Part shown: piece after piece, positions 55,993-64,000 of the stretch
Position numbering within the stretch: position 1 is the first letter of the stretch
Layout: each line of letters begins with the position of its first letter
NCBI RefSeq assembly: GCF_003585925.1
Contig: NZ_NRJH01000013.1
Coordinates: 19,454 to 83,453 of the forward strand
Reading direction: 5' to 3'
Length of the DNA: 64,000 bases
Source of the DNA: Psittacicella melopsittaci
GTDB lineage: Bacteria; Pseudomonadota; Gammaproteobacteria; Enterobacterales; Psittacicellaceae
The notes under the pieces: generated by a model
Told to the model about the DNA's origin: nothing
The model's input: only the letters and a program-made list of their open reading frames with translations
Database searches by the model: none
Translations under genes and position numbers: made by a program

Positions 55993-57333
55993 ATGAGTGA
56001 CGAAAAAGATAACAAATCTTCTGATGAACTGAGTCGCGAATTAAAAGAACGCCTCAAAAAGTTCCGTGAGCTAGCAGGGAACAATAAGGATGATGAGGAG
56101 TCAACTTCTAACTCCGAACCAGAATCAGAAACTTCTAACAATCAGCAAGGAACCAAGAAAACTTTCAATCAAACTAACCGTAGTGAGCGTCGTGAAGACA
56201 ACACACCTGAAGGTTCTCGTGGTTCTGCAGAGAAAAAATCATTTAGTATGCCAAATCTTTCAGAATTTAACTTCGGGAAACACACTAAAACTATCTCCCT
56301 CTCTGCTGTGGGTTTATTTTTAGTGCTTTTTGTTGTCTCAGGTTTTTATACCGTAAACGAATCAGAGCGTGGGGTAATTACTCGTTTTGGTGCTTACAAT
56401 AAAACGAGCTTACCTGGTTTAAACTGGAAAGTTCCAGTAATTGATAAGGCTAACATTGTAAACGTACAACGTGTAAGTGAATTACGCATTGACGGTACTA
56501 TGTTAACCCGCGATGAAAACGTAGTAAACGTAACCTTAACCGTACAATACCGTGTTGATGATCCAGTTAAATACCTATTTAACGTAGACCAACCTATTAC
56601 TACCCTTGAAGAAGCTACAGAAGCTTCGCTTCGTTATGTAGTAGGTCACATGGACATGGACGATGTTATTACAACTGGACGTTCAGAAGTACGTGAAAAT
56701 ACCCGTCAAATGTTATTAAAAACTCTAGATTCTTATAACGTGGGTATTGGTATTGTCGATGTAAACTTCCAATCAGCTCGTCCACCTGAAGAAGTTAAAG
56801 AAGCATTTGACGATGCGATTAAAGCCCAAGAAGATGAGCAACGTTTTATCCGTGAAGCTGAAGCTTACCAACGTTCACGTGAACCTATTGCTCGTGGTCA
56901 GGCACAACAACTTTTAGAACAAGCAAGAGGTTATGCAGCTCAAACTGTAGCGCAAGCTAATGCCGAAGCTGCTAAATTTAATAACCTTTTACCTTTATTT
57001 GTGAATAACCCACAAGTATTCAAACAAAGATACTATTTAGAAACTCTTGCATCACTTTATGCAGAAACGCCTAAAGTTATTATGCAAGATACTAATGGCA
57101 TTACCTTCTTACCTCTAGATAAACTTTTAGAAAACGTAGGTAAACCAGCTACTACAGATACAACTCAACCAGGAAGTTTATTATTAAACTCTTCGACTTC
57201 AAGTAGTAGCTCAACTAACACTTCAAGTAGCTCATCTAGCAGCTCTTCAAGTGCAACTCCTACAACAAATTCTTCAAGTAATAACTCTAGCCGCCAAGCA
57301 CCTAGTCGCTTTGTAACGAGAGGAGGTAACTAA
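55993..57333 (+). CDS. hflK: HflK, regulator of the FtsH membrane protease
   Basis: HflK and HflC form a large SPFH-domain complex in the inner membrane that encloses and modulates the FtsH protease. A charged, Ser/Glu-rich N-terminus of about 95 residues is followed by one membrane helix (LSAVGLFLVLFVVSGFY, near 100). The SPFH domain follows, starting VNESERGVITRFGAY. Motifs include DENVVNVTLTVQYRVDDPVKYLF near 175 and the coiled-coil end DEQRFIREAEAYQRSREP near 280. The C-terminus is a long serine-rich tail (about residues 395-430). Its stop overlaps the start of hflC by TAATG. The ribosome binding site AAGGG precedes the ATG. Confidence 0.95.
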   Translation: MSDEKDNKSSDELSRELKERLKKFRELAGNNKDDEESTSNSEPESETSNNQQGTKKTFNQTNRSERREDNTPEGSRGSAEKKSFSMPNLSEFNFGKHTKTISLSAVGLFLVLFVVSGFYTVNESERGVITRFGAYNKTSLPGLNWKVPVIDKANIVNVQRVSELRIDGTMLTRDENVVNVTLTVQYRVDDPVKYLFNVDQPITTLEEATEASLRYVVGHMDMDDVITTGRSEVRENTRQMLLKTLDSYNVGIGIVDVNFQSARPPEEVKEAFDDAIKAQEDEQRFIREAEAYQRSREPIARGQAQQLLEQARGYAAQTVAQANAEAAKFNNLLPLFVNNPQVFKQRYYLETLASLYAETPKVIMQDTNGITFLPLDKLLENVGKPATTDTTQPGSLLLNSSTSSSSSTNTSSSSSSSSSSATPTTNSSSNNSSRQAPSRFVTRGGN

Positions 57334-58289
57334 TGCAAAGAGAACATAAACTAATTGCTGGGGCTATAGCTCTGCTCGTAATTATCTTCTTACTCTTTAA
57401 CTCAGTGTTTGTGGTAAATGAAGGTACAAGAGCAATTAAGTTACGTTTTAATAAAGTAGTGCGTGATGGTGACGGTGCGGTTGTAGTATACCAACCTGGT
57501 CTACACTTTAAGCCACCATTTATCGATAACGTAATTACTTTAGATTCACGTTTACAAACTTTAGATGACACTACAGATCGTTTCTTAACGGTTGAGAAAA
57601 AAGACGTATTAATCGAGTCTTACGCAAAATGGAAAGTAGTTGACTTTGGTCGCTTCTATACTACAACTGGGGGTGTTTACTCTCGTGCTAATGACTTATT
57701 ACGTCGTAAAATTAACGACCGTTTACGTTCAGAAGTAGGTAGCCAAACTATTTCTGATATCGTATCAGGACAACGTTCTGAATTAATGTCACAAGCTAAA
57801 GAAAGCTTAAACTCTGGTGAAGACGGTGCTTCAACTTTTGGGATTGAAGTAATTGACGTACGTGTAGTAAAAATTGAACTTCCTACTGAAGTAGCTGATT
57901 CAATTTATCAACGTATGCGTGCAGAACGTATGGCTGTAGCAGGAGAACACCGTGCTCAAGGTCAAGAGCAAGCGCAAATTATTATGTCGCAAACTGACCG
58001 TAATGTAACGGTAATTCTTTCTGAAGCTCGCTTAGAAGCTGCAAAAATCCGTGCTCAAGCAGATGCTCAAGCAAATGCAATTTATAACACTACTTATGCT
58101 CAAAACTACGAGTTATTTAACTTCCTACAATACATGGATGCTTATACTAAATCTTTAGCTAACTCGAATAGTGTGTTATTAATTAACCCAGATAAAGATA
58201 GCTTCTTCCAGTATCTGTTTAACGATCAAATCTCAAAAACAAATACACCAAGAAGCACACAACCGGTGCAACCAACGGTTAATCCATAA
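57333..58289 (+). CDS. hflC: HflC, partner of HflK
   Basis: This is a 318-residue SPFH protein that pairs with HflK around FtsH. The N-terminus carries one membrane helix (LIAGAIALLVIIFLLFNSVF, residues 7-26), followed by VVNEGTRAIKLRFNKV. The domain includes DTTDRFLTVEKKDVLIESYAKW near 85-105, GIEVIDVRVVKIELP near 170 and the heptad-rich MRAERMAVAGEHRAQGQE near 200. The last 35 residues are Thr/Pro/Gln-rich. Coupling to hflK by overlapping stop and start codons is as expected for the operon. Confidence 0.95.
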   Translation: MQREHKLIAGAIALLVIIFLLFNSVFVVNEGTRAIKLRFNKVVRDGDGAVVVYQPGLHFKPPFIDNVITLDSRLQTLDDTTDRFLTVEKKDVLIESYAKWKVVDFGRFYTTTGGVYSRANDLLRRKINDRLRSEVGSQTISDIVSGQRSELMSQAKESLNSGEDGASTFGIEVIDVRVVKIELPTEVADSIYQRMRAERMAVAGEHRAQGQEQAQIIMSQTDRNVTVILSEARLEAAKIRAQADAQANAIYNTTYAQNYELFNFLQYMDAYTKSLANSNSVLLINPDKDSFFQYLFNDQISKTNTPRSTQPVQPTVNP

Positions 58290-58314
58290 AATTTCCTGAG
58301 CTTAGCTCAGACAA

Positions 58315-58355
58315 AGTCCCTCGAACTTGAGAAAAGTTCGAGGGACTTTTTTTTG
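58315..58355 (+). terminator. Terminator after hflC
   Basis: Perfect 14-base arms AGTCCCTCGAACTT / AAGTTCGAGGGACT around a 5-base loop are followed by eight T residues. Confidence 0.92.
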
Positions 58356-58370
58356 TTAAACTTTGCTTGA

Positions 58371-58454
58371 GCTGATCTGTATTTTTAGTTAAGCTGATTT
58401 GCATTTTTAGTTAAGCTGATTTGCATTTTTTAGTTAAGACTATTCGCATATTAC
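58371..58454 (+). repeat. 22-base tandem repeat, three units plus a diverged fourth
   Basis: Units GCTGATCTGTATTTTTAG plus TTAA (58371), GCTGATTTGCATTTTTAG plus TTAA (58393) and the same with one extra T (58415) are followed by a diverged GACTATTCGCATATTAC. Confidence 0.75.
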
Positions 58455-58675
58455 TACTAATTAGTACTCAACTTAACTCTTCTCCCCATTACAAAAAAAC
58501 TTAATTTTCTCACTTCTATTCTCGCCTTGGAGAATAACCTTTTGCTTATTCCCACCTATTGTTCTCTTGATTACTCAACCTCGCCTTGTGATTTTTTTTG
58601 AGTAAATACTTGCCCAAGTTGTAAATTCTGTGGTAAGCTAAAAATAATTAATGTTTGATTTTTTAGGGGTTTAAT

Positions 58676-60307
58676 ATGAAAAAATTTACTCTAGCAGCTC
58701 TAGCTGTAGCTTGTCTAAGCGTAAATCAGTTTGCTCAGGCAGCTTACGTTCCAGAAGGTACAAAATTAGCAGAGAAACAAGAATATCGTTATAATCAGGT
58801 TTCAAGTCCAGATACTCTTGACCCTAGCTTAGCTTCATACGAAGACTCATTTGCGGTTATTCGCATGTTGTTTGATACATTAGTGCGTCAGGACTCAAGA
58901 GGAGATTATATCCCTTGGGGTGCTGAGTCATGGCAAGTAAGTAAAGATGGTTTAACTTGGACCTTTAACTTACGTAAAAATGCTACTTGGTCAAATGGTA
59001 AACCTATTACTGCAAGTGATTATGTTTATTCTTGGCAAAGATTAACTGACCCTAAAACAGGGGCACCTTATGGAGACTACTTAGCAACAGCAAACGTAGT
59101 TAATGCCCTACAAGTAAACCATGGTGAGTTAGCCCCAAGTGAATTAGGCGTTAAAGCTGTAGATGATTACACACTTGAAGTTAAATTAACCCAACCAACA
59201 CCTTGGTTTGCCCAAATGTTAGCTCTAGCTGTGCTAGTGCCATTACCACAAGAAACTATTGCTAAGCACGGGGATTCTTGGACTAACCCAGATAATATTG
59301 TTACTTCGGGACCATTTTTACTTAAAACCTATTTAGTAAACAATACTATGGATTTTGAGAAAAATGAAAAGCACTTTGATGCAGCTAATACGGTGATTAC
59401 AAAAGTTCACTTTGACTTTATTAACAACCCAAATTCCAACTATTATAAATACCTCACAGGCGAATATCCTGTAACTAACATTCCAGTACAATTTAAACGT
59501 ACGGTATTACAAGAACGTCCAGAGGAAGTGGTTACCTTAAAACAACTAGGCACCTACTGGTTAAAATTCAATAATGAAAAAGTAACTGACCCACGTGTAC
59601 GTACTGCCTTAGCTCTCTTAGTTAACCGTGCAGTATTTACCAATCAAATTCTTGGTGGGAACATCCCTACTGCGCAAATTACCCCACCTAATATCCAGGA
59701 TGGACAATTAATTAAACAAGCTGACTGGTTAAATAAACCACAAGCAGAAAACAATAAAAAAGCAGTAGAGTTACTTACCGCAGCTGGCTACAGCAAAGAC
59801 AAACCTCTTGTAGTTAATCTCCTCCAATCTGCAGGCGGTAACTCAGGGAAATACTTTGTTGCTCTTCAAGGTTGGTTCCGTCAAGGCACTGATGGTCTCG
59901 TAGAATTAAGACAAGATGCCGTAGAAGGACGTACTGTACAACAAAGAGTGGCTCGTGGTGAATACGAAGTTACAATTTCAGGTTGGATTGCAGACTATGA
60001 CCAAGTAACTACCTTCTTTAATAACTTTACTTGTAATTCGCCTCTCAACGAATTTAAATACTGTAACCCAGAATACGACAAGGTATTAAGTCAAGCTAGC
60101 CTTGAAAGTGATGCCCAAAAACGTCAAGAGCTTTATGCTAAAGCAAATGACATTCTCTTAACCGACATGCCTGTAGCGCCTTTATTTAATATTGAGTCTC
60201 TAGCCCTCAAATCACCAGCTCTACAAGGCTATAACCCTAATGTACAACAACGCTATATCAACGATTACTACTTTGTTGATGGCGTAAAAGCAAAAGGGGT
60301 AAAATAA
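58676..60307 (+). CDS. oppA: Periplasmic oligopeptide-binding protein OppA, copy 1
   Basis: OppA binds peptides in the periplasm for the OppBCDF importer. A signal peptide ends near QFAQA-AY at residue 22. The mature start VPEGTKLAEKQ matches E. coli OppA (ADVPAGVTLAEKQ), followed by SPDTLDPS, WTFNLRKNATWSNGKPITASDYVYSWQR in pieces near 100-130, LGVKAVDDYTLEVKLTQPTPW near 158 and DPRVRTALALLVNR near 303. Length 543 is usual. Two cysteines near 455 and 465 are shared with copy 2 and could form a disulphide. No lipobox, permease or ATPase gene is adjacent. The ribosome binding site AGGGG precedes the start. Confidence 0.92.
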   Translation: MKKFTLAALAVACLSVNQFAQAAYVPEGTKLAEKQEYRYNQVSSPDTLDPSLASYEDSFAVIRMLFDTLVRQDSRGDYIPWGAESWQVSKDGLTWTFNLRKNATWSNGKPITASDYVYSWQRLTDPKTGAPYGDYLATANVVNALQVNHGELAPSELGVKAVDDYTLEVKLTQPTPWFAQMLALAVLVPLPQETIAKHGDSWTNPDNIVTSGPFLLKTYLVNNTMDFEKNEKHFDAANTVITKVHFDFINNPNSNYYKYLTGEYPVTNIPVQFKRTVLQERPEEVVTLKQLGTYWLKFNNEKVTDPRVRTALALLVNRAVFTNQILGGNIPTAQITPPNIQDGQLIKQADWLNKPQAENNKKAVELLTAAGYSKDKPLVVNLLQSAGGNSGKYFVALQGWFRQGTDGLVELRQDAVEGRTVQQRVARGEYEVTISGWIADYDQVTTFFNNFTCNSPLNEFKYCNPEYDKVLSQASLESDAQKRQELYAKANDILLTDMPVAPLFNIESLALKSPALQGYNPNVQQRYINDYYFVDGVKAKGVK

Positions 60308-60312
60308 ACTCT

Positions 60313-60338
60313 AAGCTCTGCTTTGGCAGAGCTTTTCT
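60313..60338 (+). terminator. Terminator between the oppA copies
   Basis: Perfect arms AGCTCTGC / GCAGAGCT with a 4-base loop and TTTTC tail lie 6 bases after the stop. Confidence 0.8.
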
Positions 60339-60429
60339 TGTTTGATTATCAAATAATTAGAAAATAACATTCCAATTTTTTATTAATTATATATACATTT
60401 ATTGGCATTTATGATAATCTTATTAAAGA

Positions 60430-60451
60430 GGGAAAAAAATATTTTTTTCCC
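60430..60451. promoter_or_regulatory. Perfect 22-base palindrome GGGAAAAAAAT/ATTTTTTTCCC before oppA copy 2
   Basis: This gapless inverted repeat lies 34 bases before the start of the second oppA gene, within its likely leader or promoter. It could be an operator or an mRNA hairpin; it has a T run but then CCC, so it is not a standard terminator. Confidence 0.45.
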
Positions 60452-60484
60452 GAGATTAAATATTTTGATTAAGGTTAAATTATT

Positions 60485-62122
60485 ATGAAAAAATTTACAA
60501 AAGTATTAACTGCTCTTTGCTTATCAGGTTTAGTAACTGGCACTGCAATGGCAGCTATTATTCCTCCTGGCACCAAACTAGCAGAAAAACAAGAACTAAA
60601 TTATAACTATTCCAGTTCTCCAGATACTATTGACCCGTCTATAAGTCAATATTCAAGTTCTTTTGCGGTTAACCGTATTATTTTTGATACCTTAGTTAGA
60701 CAAAACTCAGAAGGTGAGTACGTAGGTCAAGGTGCTGAATCTTGGGATGTATCAGAAGACGGCTTAACTTGGACTTTCCATTTACGTAAAAACGCTAAAT
60801 GGTCTGACGGTAAACCTGTAGTGGCAGCTGATTACGTTTACTCATGGCAACGTTTAACTGATCCTAAAACAGCTGCAGGTTACGGTGATTACTTATCTAC
60901 AGCTAACGTAGTTAACGCTCGTGAAGTTTTTGAAGGTAAATTACCTTTAGAAGATTTAGGAGTTAAAGCTTTAGATGACTACACTTTACAAGTGTCTTTA
61001 ACTCAGCCTACACCTTGGTTAGCACAAATGGTAACACTAGGGGTATTATCACCATTACGTAAAGACGTATTAGAAAAATATGGTGATAAATGGACTAATG
61101 CAGAAAACATTGTAACTAATGGTCCATTCCTCCTTAAAGTACACCGTCTAAACGATACAATGGATTTTGTGAAAAACCCTAATCACTGGGATGCTGAGAA
61201 CACAGTTATCACTAAAATCCACTTTGACTTTATCCAAAACCCATTAACAAGTTACTATAAATACTTACAAGGTGAATACCCAACAACTGGTATTCCAACT
61301 CAATTCAAAAAACAAGTATTAGCAGAAAGACCTGAAGAATTAATTACCATTCAAACTCTTTCTACTTCTTACTTAAAAGTAAATACGCAACGTATTACCG
61401 ATGTACGTGTACGTAAAGCTATTGCTTTACTCATTGACCGTAAAACTCTAACTGAACGCATTTTAGGTGGTAATACGCCAACGGCACAATTAACACCACC
61501 ATTAATTAAAGATGGTCAATACGTACAACAAGCTTACTGGTTAAATCGTCCACATAGCGAAAACGTTAAAGAAGCAGTAGAGCTCTTAAAAGAAGCAGGT
61601 TATACTAAAGAAAAACCATTTGAGATCACTTACTTAATGACAGGTGGTTCTGAAAGTAATAAATTCTATGTTGCTTTTGCAGGCTTCTTTAAACAAGGTA
61701 CTGGTGGCTTAATTAACTTAAAACAAGAAGTAGTAGAAAATCGTACTTGGATGCAACGTGTATCTACTGACCGTGACTATGAAATCGCATGGGGCGGTTG
61801 GAATGCTGACTATGATCAGGCTTCAACTTTCTTCAATATTTACACTTGTGATTCACCAATTAACGATGTATTCTACTGCAACCCAGAATATGATCGTCTT
61901 CTTGCAGAAGCTAATAAAACGCAAGATCCTGAACAACGTGCTAAACTCTACGCTCAAGTTAATGATATTCTAATTGCTGATTATCCAATCATCCCAATTG
62001 AGAATACCGATTTCTTAGCTTTAAAATCACCAGCTTTAGGTGGTTATAATGAGAAAAATGACGTACGTTATTTCAATGACTATTACTTTATTGCTGACAA
62101 AAAAGTAAAAGGAGCTAAATAA
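60485..62122 (+). CDS. Periplasmic oligopeptide-binding protein OppA, copy 2
   Basis: This 545-residue tandem paralogue of the preceding gene has a signal peptide ending near GTAMA-AI (residue 24). The same OppA blocks recur in the same order: IPPGTKLAEKQ, SPDTIDPS, LRKNAKWSDGKPV, YVYSWQRLTDPKT, LGVKALDDYTLQV and DVRVRKAIALLIDR. The pair of cysteines is kept (TCDSPINDVFYCNPEYD). The long similarity over the whole length shows a tandem duplication. Separate terminators and a palindrome before this copy suggest separate control. Different peptide preference is plausible but not shown. The periplasmic context and the lack of permease genes match copy 1. Confidence 0.9.
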   Translation: MKKFTKVLTALCLSGLVTGTAMAAIIPPGTKLAEKQELNYNYSSSPDTIDPSISQYSSSFAVNRIIFDTLVRQNSEGEYVGQGAESWDVSEDGLTWTFHLRKNAKWSDGKPVVAADYVYSWQRLTDPKTAAGYGDYLSTANVVNAREVFEGKLPLEDLGVKALDDYTLQVSLTQPTPWLAQMVTLGVLSPLRKDVLEKYGDKWTNAENIVTNGPFLLKVHRLNDTMDFVKNPNHWDAENTVITKIHFDFIQNPLTSYYKYLQGEYPTTGIPTQFKKQVLAERPEELITIQTLSTSYLKVNTQRITDVRVRKAIALLIDRKTLTERILGGNTPTAQLTPPLIKDGQYVQQAYWLNRPHSENVKEAVELLKEAGYTKEKPFEITYLMTGGSESNKFYVAFAGFFKQGTGGLINLKQEVVENRTWMQRVSTDRDYEIAWGGWNADYDQASTFFNIYTCDSPINDVFYCNPEYDRLLAEANKTQDPEQRAKLYAQVNDILIADYPIIPIENTDFLALKSPALGGYNEKNDVRYFNDYYFIADKKVKGAK

Positions 62123-62130
62123 TTAGCTTT

Positions 62131-62159
62131 GCCCTGAACCTAGTTCAGGGCCTTTTTTT
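62131..62159 (+). terminator. Terminator after oppA copy 2
   Basis: Perfect arms GCCCTGAAC / GTTCAGGGC with loop CTA are followed by CTTTTTTT, 8 bases after the stop. Confidence 0.9.
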
Positions 62160-62228
62160 GGCACTAAGAAATACCAAAAACCATATTAAATAAAATTAAT
62201 CCTTTAGCAAATTTTAAGCAAAATAAAT

Positions 62229-62264
62229 CCCTCGAAGTTTAAAACTCCGAGGGTACTTTTTTTT
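62229..62264. terminator. Second terminator-like hairpin between oppA copy 2 and nanM
   Basis: Arms CCCTCGAAGTTT / AAACTCCGAGGG pair with one mismatch and are followed on the + strand by a run of eight T residues. It may be a back-up for oppA or, in the other direction, end the nanM transcript. Confidence 0.55.
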
Positions 62265-62268
62265 CTCA

Positions 62269-62327
62269 CTTAGGTTAAGTTGTTATCCCCAAGAACTCCA
62301 AGAAAAAAATATGATAACAACCTAACT
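62269..62327. repeat. Imperfect inverted repeat downstream of nanM
   Basis: TTAGGTTAAGTTGTTATC and GATAACAACCTAACTAA form an imperfect stem around about 25 bases that end in an A run. On the minus strand this lies just past the nanM stop and may stabilise or end its transcript. Confidence 0.4.
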
Positions 62328-62351
62328 AAGCACTATAGAAAAAACTGGGAA

Positions 62352-63494
62352 TTATTTAAATGTAACACGTTTTGTTGCTGGATCGTATGTAACAACATAA
62401 ACTTCTGCTAATGGTTTACCTTCATCAGTTTCACCACCAAAGATTAATAGATCGTTGCCATAGCTTAAAGCCACGCCATAACCTGAACCTACTGGTAAGT
62501 CACCTGCATATGACCATTTACCGTCAGCATAAATGAATGCTGCTTTTTGGTAAATTTTTGCTAAACCTTTGTGAGCATGGAGATTACCTTTTTCGTAAGC
62601 TTCATGTGCACCTGGGAAGTTAGCACCACCTGCAACAAATAAGTATTTACCAATGTAACCTGTATAAGCACCAGCTACACCATCTTGTACTTTTTCACCT
62701 GGGTTAGGTGGTAAGTCTCTTAATTCTTTATATTTAACTTCACCGTCTGAGCCAATAATACCTAAGTTAACTTTATCGGTACGTAAACCTGGTTTAATTT
62801 CCCCGTTTACCACAATAAATTCGTTACCTTTGATAGCTACACCAGCACCAGCACGACCTTTGAAGTCTAAATGACCATCGTTATACCATTTATTAGTTGA
62901 AGGTTGATAACTAAAGAGAATAGTATTAAAGAAGTAGTCTTGCGTACGCTTGTCAAAGTAATGTGCAGCTACAGCACCTTTTTCTGCGTCTGTTTTAGCT
63001 GCTGCATTGTCCTTGAAGAAGCCATTGAAAATTTCAAGGTTAGTACCACCAACTACATAAATACGGTCTTTATAAACAAAGCCTGTACCACCCACTAGAC
63101 CTAGTGGAGAACGAGTTGCTAACTTAGTCCACTTATTAGTAGATGGATCATATTCATATGCATCATTGGTTGATGTAACTAAACCATTTACTGTACCTAC
63201 ACCACCTAATACATAAATTTTACCATCAACAGCAGCTACTACTGGTTGACTTAAAGAACCACCTGGGAAGGTCGCTAATTCTGTCCAACCTTTGTTAGCA
63301 TTTTTTAGGTCTAAAGCAAAGAATTTATCCCCAGCTGAGCCTAAACCAACGTAAACTGTATCGTTAATTAATGCCCCACCGCCCTGTTTAATCGCTACAG
63401 GTAAGTTAGGGTATACATTTGCAAATGCTGAACCTGCAGCTGCAGCTAGTCCAACTACTAAAGATGTTTTGAGAGCTAGTTTCATACGAGTCAA
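62352..63494 (-). CDS. nanM: N-acetylneuraminate epimerase NanM
   Basis: NanM speeds conversion of alpha- to beta-sialic acid in the periplasm, helping uptake of host sialic acid. The protein has a signal peptide (MTRMKLALKTSLVVGLAAAA, cleavage near SAFA-NV) and a Kelch-type six-bladed beta-propeller. It follows E. coli NanM closely: NDTVYVGLGSAGDKFFALD near 45, FPGGSLSQP, GKIYVLGGVG near 90, AHYFDKRTQDYFFN near 175, NGEIKPGLRTDKV near 232 and LLIFGGETDEGK near 350. At 380 residues it has the normal length. No sialic acid transporter or catabolic genes lie beside it here. Presence of NanM suggests life on animal mucosa. Confidence 0.94.
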   Translation of the reverse strand: MTRMKLALKTSLVVGLAAAAGSAFANVYPNLPVAIKQGGGALINDTVYVGLGSAGDKFFALDLKNANKGWTELATFPGGSLSQPVVAAVDGKIYVLGGVGTVNGLVTSTNDAYEYDPSTNKWTKLATRSPLGLVGGTGFVYKDRIYVVGGTNLEIFNGFFKDNAAAKTDAEKGAVAAHYFDKRTQDYFFNTILFSYQPSTNKWYNDGHLDFKGRAGAGVAIKGNEFIVVNGEIKPGLRTDKVNLGIIGSDGEVKYKELRDLPPNPGEKVQDGVAGAYTGYIGKYLFVAGGANFPGAHEAYEKGNLHAHKGLAKIYQKAAFIYADGKWSYAGDLPVGSGYGVALSYGNDLLIFGGETDEGKPLAEVYVVTYDPATKRVTFK

Positions 63495-63636
63495 ATTCCT
63501 TAAAAGTCAAAGTTGTATGTGAAAAGGGTAGTAGAGACAAAAAAAAGCAAGTTTACAACAGACAATCTAACTTAAAGTAAAGTATAAAAAATGCTTTGCT
63601 CCAAATCAAATATCACCGTAAACTTGTTTTATTATT

Positions 63637-63656
63637 TCCCTCTCGGATGAGGGAAA
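63637..63656 (-). terminator. Weak terminator for the small membrane-protein gene
   Basis: Arms TTCCCTC / GAGGGAA around TCGGAT lie 27 bases past the stop at 63683; the following minus-strand sequence is AATAATAAAA, so the T run is missing. Confidence 0.35.
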
Positions 63657-63682
63657 TTAAGACTCAAAAAATACTTAAGTTG

Positions 63683-63880
63683 CTATTTAGCTACGCCTAC
63701 TACTGAAGTAGGTTTCACTTCGCTTTTAGCTAAATTTGCACGTTTAATTTTGCGATAACGACGTACAATTTTTGCTTTACGTGAAACTAAAGCTAAAGGA
63801 AGAATTACTACTAAGAAAATTACTCCCACTGATAAGCCAACACGTACTAAAACTTCTAATAACATATTTAAAAGTACCAT
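63683..63880 (-). CDS. Small protein with one membrane helix and basic tail
   Basis: This is a 65-residue ORF with a purine-rich ribosome binding site (AGGGGGG, 7 bases before ATG). Residues about 8-32 (LEVLVRVGLSVGVIFLVVIL and on) form one membrane helix. The rest is strongly basic (SRKAKIVRRYRKIKRANLAK) and should face the cytosol. No family is recognised. It precedes nanM on the same strand with about 190 bases between, so a functional link is possible but not shown. A real gene is likely because of the clear helix-plus-basic-tail pattern and the good ribosome binding site. Confidence 0.55.
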   Translation of the reverse strand: MVLLNMLLEVLVRVGLSVGVIFLVVILPLALVSRKAKIVRRYRKIKRANLAKSEVKPTSVVGVAK

Positions 63881-64000
63881 AAACTACCCCCCTAGATAAT
63901 TTATTAGTTTTACTAACCAAAATCGGTACAAATCTTAAGGGACGAGCTGGGATATTTTATTTATTAATTAAGTTCATCCCTTGTTTATATTTATATAATA
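63881..64000. other. AT-rich window end, no gene seen
   Basis: This should hold the promoter of the small membrane-protein gene on the minus strand. The run of A/T near 63951-64000 includes AT-rich -10-like sequences, but none can be fixed with confidence. Confidence 0.4.

Larger units (their letters stand above)
58290..58675. other. Intergenic stretch with terminator and 22-base tandem repeats
   Basis: These 386 bases between hflC and the first oppA gene hold the hflC terminator (58315-58355) and a tandem repeat (58371-58454). The last 200 bases are AT-rich and should contain the oppA promoter, which is not clear by eye. Confidence 0.6.

Noticed and set aside
57181..57300. Serine-codon run in hflK as a phase-variable repeat
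   Set aside because: The codons are mixed (AGT, AGC, TCA, TCT, TCG), so there is no pure short repeat long enough for slippage.

Overview
The window looks like the chromosome of an AT-rich gammaproteobacterium close to the Pasteurellales. The basis is a class I adenylate cyclase, an lpxK-ycaR-kdsB gene order (here with ycaR and kdsB fused), NanM sialate epimerase, YdfG, RluA, HflKC and lipid A genes, together with large GT25 glycosyltransferases of the lipooligosaccharide type. A bird-associated Psittacicella-like lineage is a guess that the sequence alone cannot confirm. I saw no tRNA, rRNA, CRISPR array, transposase or prophage gene.

Layout. 1-6.4 kb: a truncated pdxY diverges from lpxB, followed by a uvrC gene divided into two ORFs. 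6.5-12 kb, minus strand: three tandem paralogous DMT/EamA transporters, a compact sirtuin and an old-yellow-enzyme oxidoreductase. 12.1-18 kb: a 1936-residue protein ending in a GT25 domain. 18.2-25.6 kb: rluA diverges from lpxK-kdsB, then ydfG, prfA-adk and tag. 25.6-31.5 kb: an unlisted 58-residue small gene, an orphan amino-acid-binding protein, a GT8 glycosyltransferase and glnA, with long AT-rich intergenic stretches full of short repeats. 31.5-34.6 kb: polA. 34.7-48.6 kb: four consecutive giant proteins built from repeated GT25-like modules. 48.8-54.2 kb: an adenylate cyclase of more than twice the usual length. 54.8-64 kb: a LysR regulator, hflK-hflC, two oppA paralogues, nanM and a small membrane protein.

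Themes. (1) Cell-surface glycan: lipid A (lpxB, lpxK), Kdo activation (kdsB), GT8 and five GT25-type proteins would all feed lipooligosaccharide assembly. The GT25 set is the most unusual part: each protein has several copies of one fold-sized module, and in most copies the catalytic Glu-Asp-Asp is lost, while one or two copies per protein keep it. (2) Housekeeping enzymes (LpxB, LpxK, UvrC, CyaA, HflK) carry long low-complexity insertions or tails rich in Gln, Glu, Ala or Ser. (3) Scavenging: three solute-binding proteins with no permease genes beside them, plus NanM. (4) Gene ends are compact, with strong intrinsic terminators often touching or overlapping stop codons. Several genes appear to use extended -10 promoters (TGnTATAAT).
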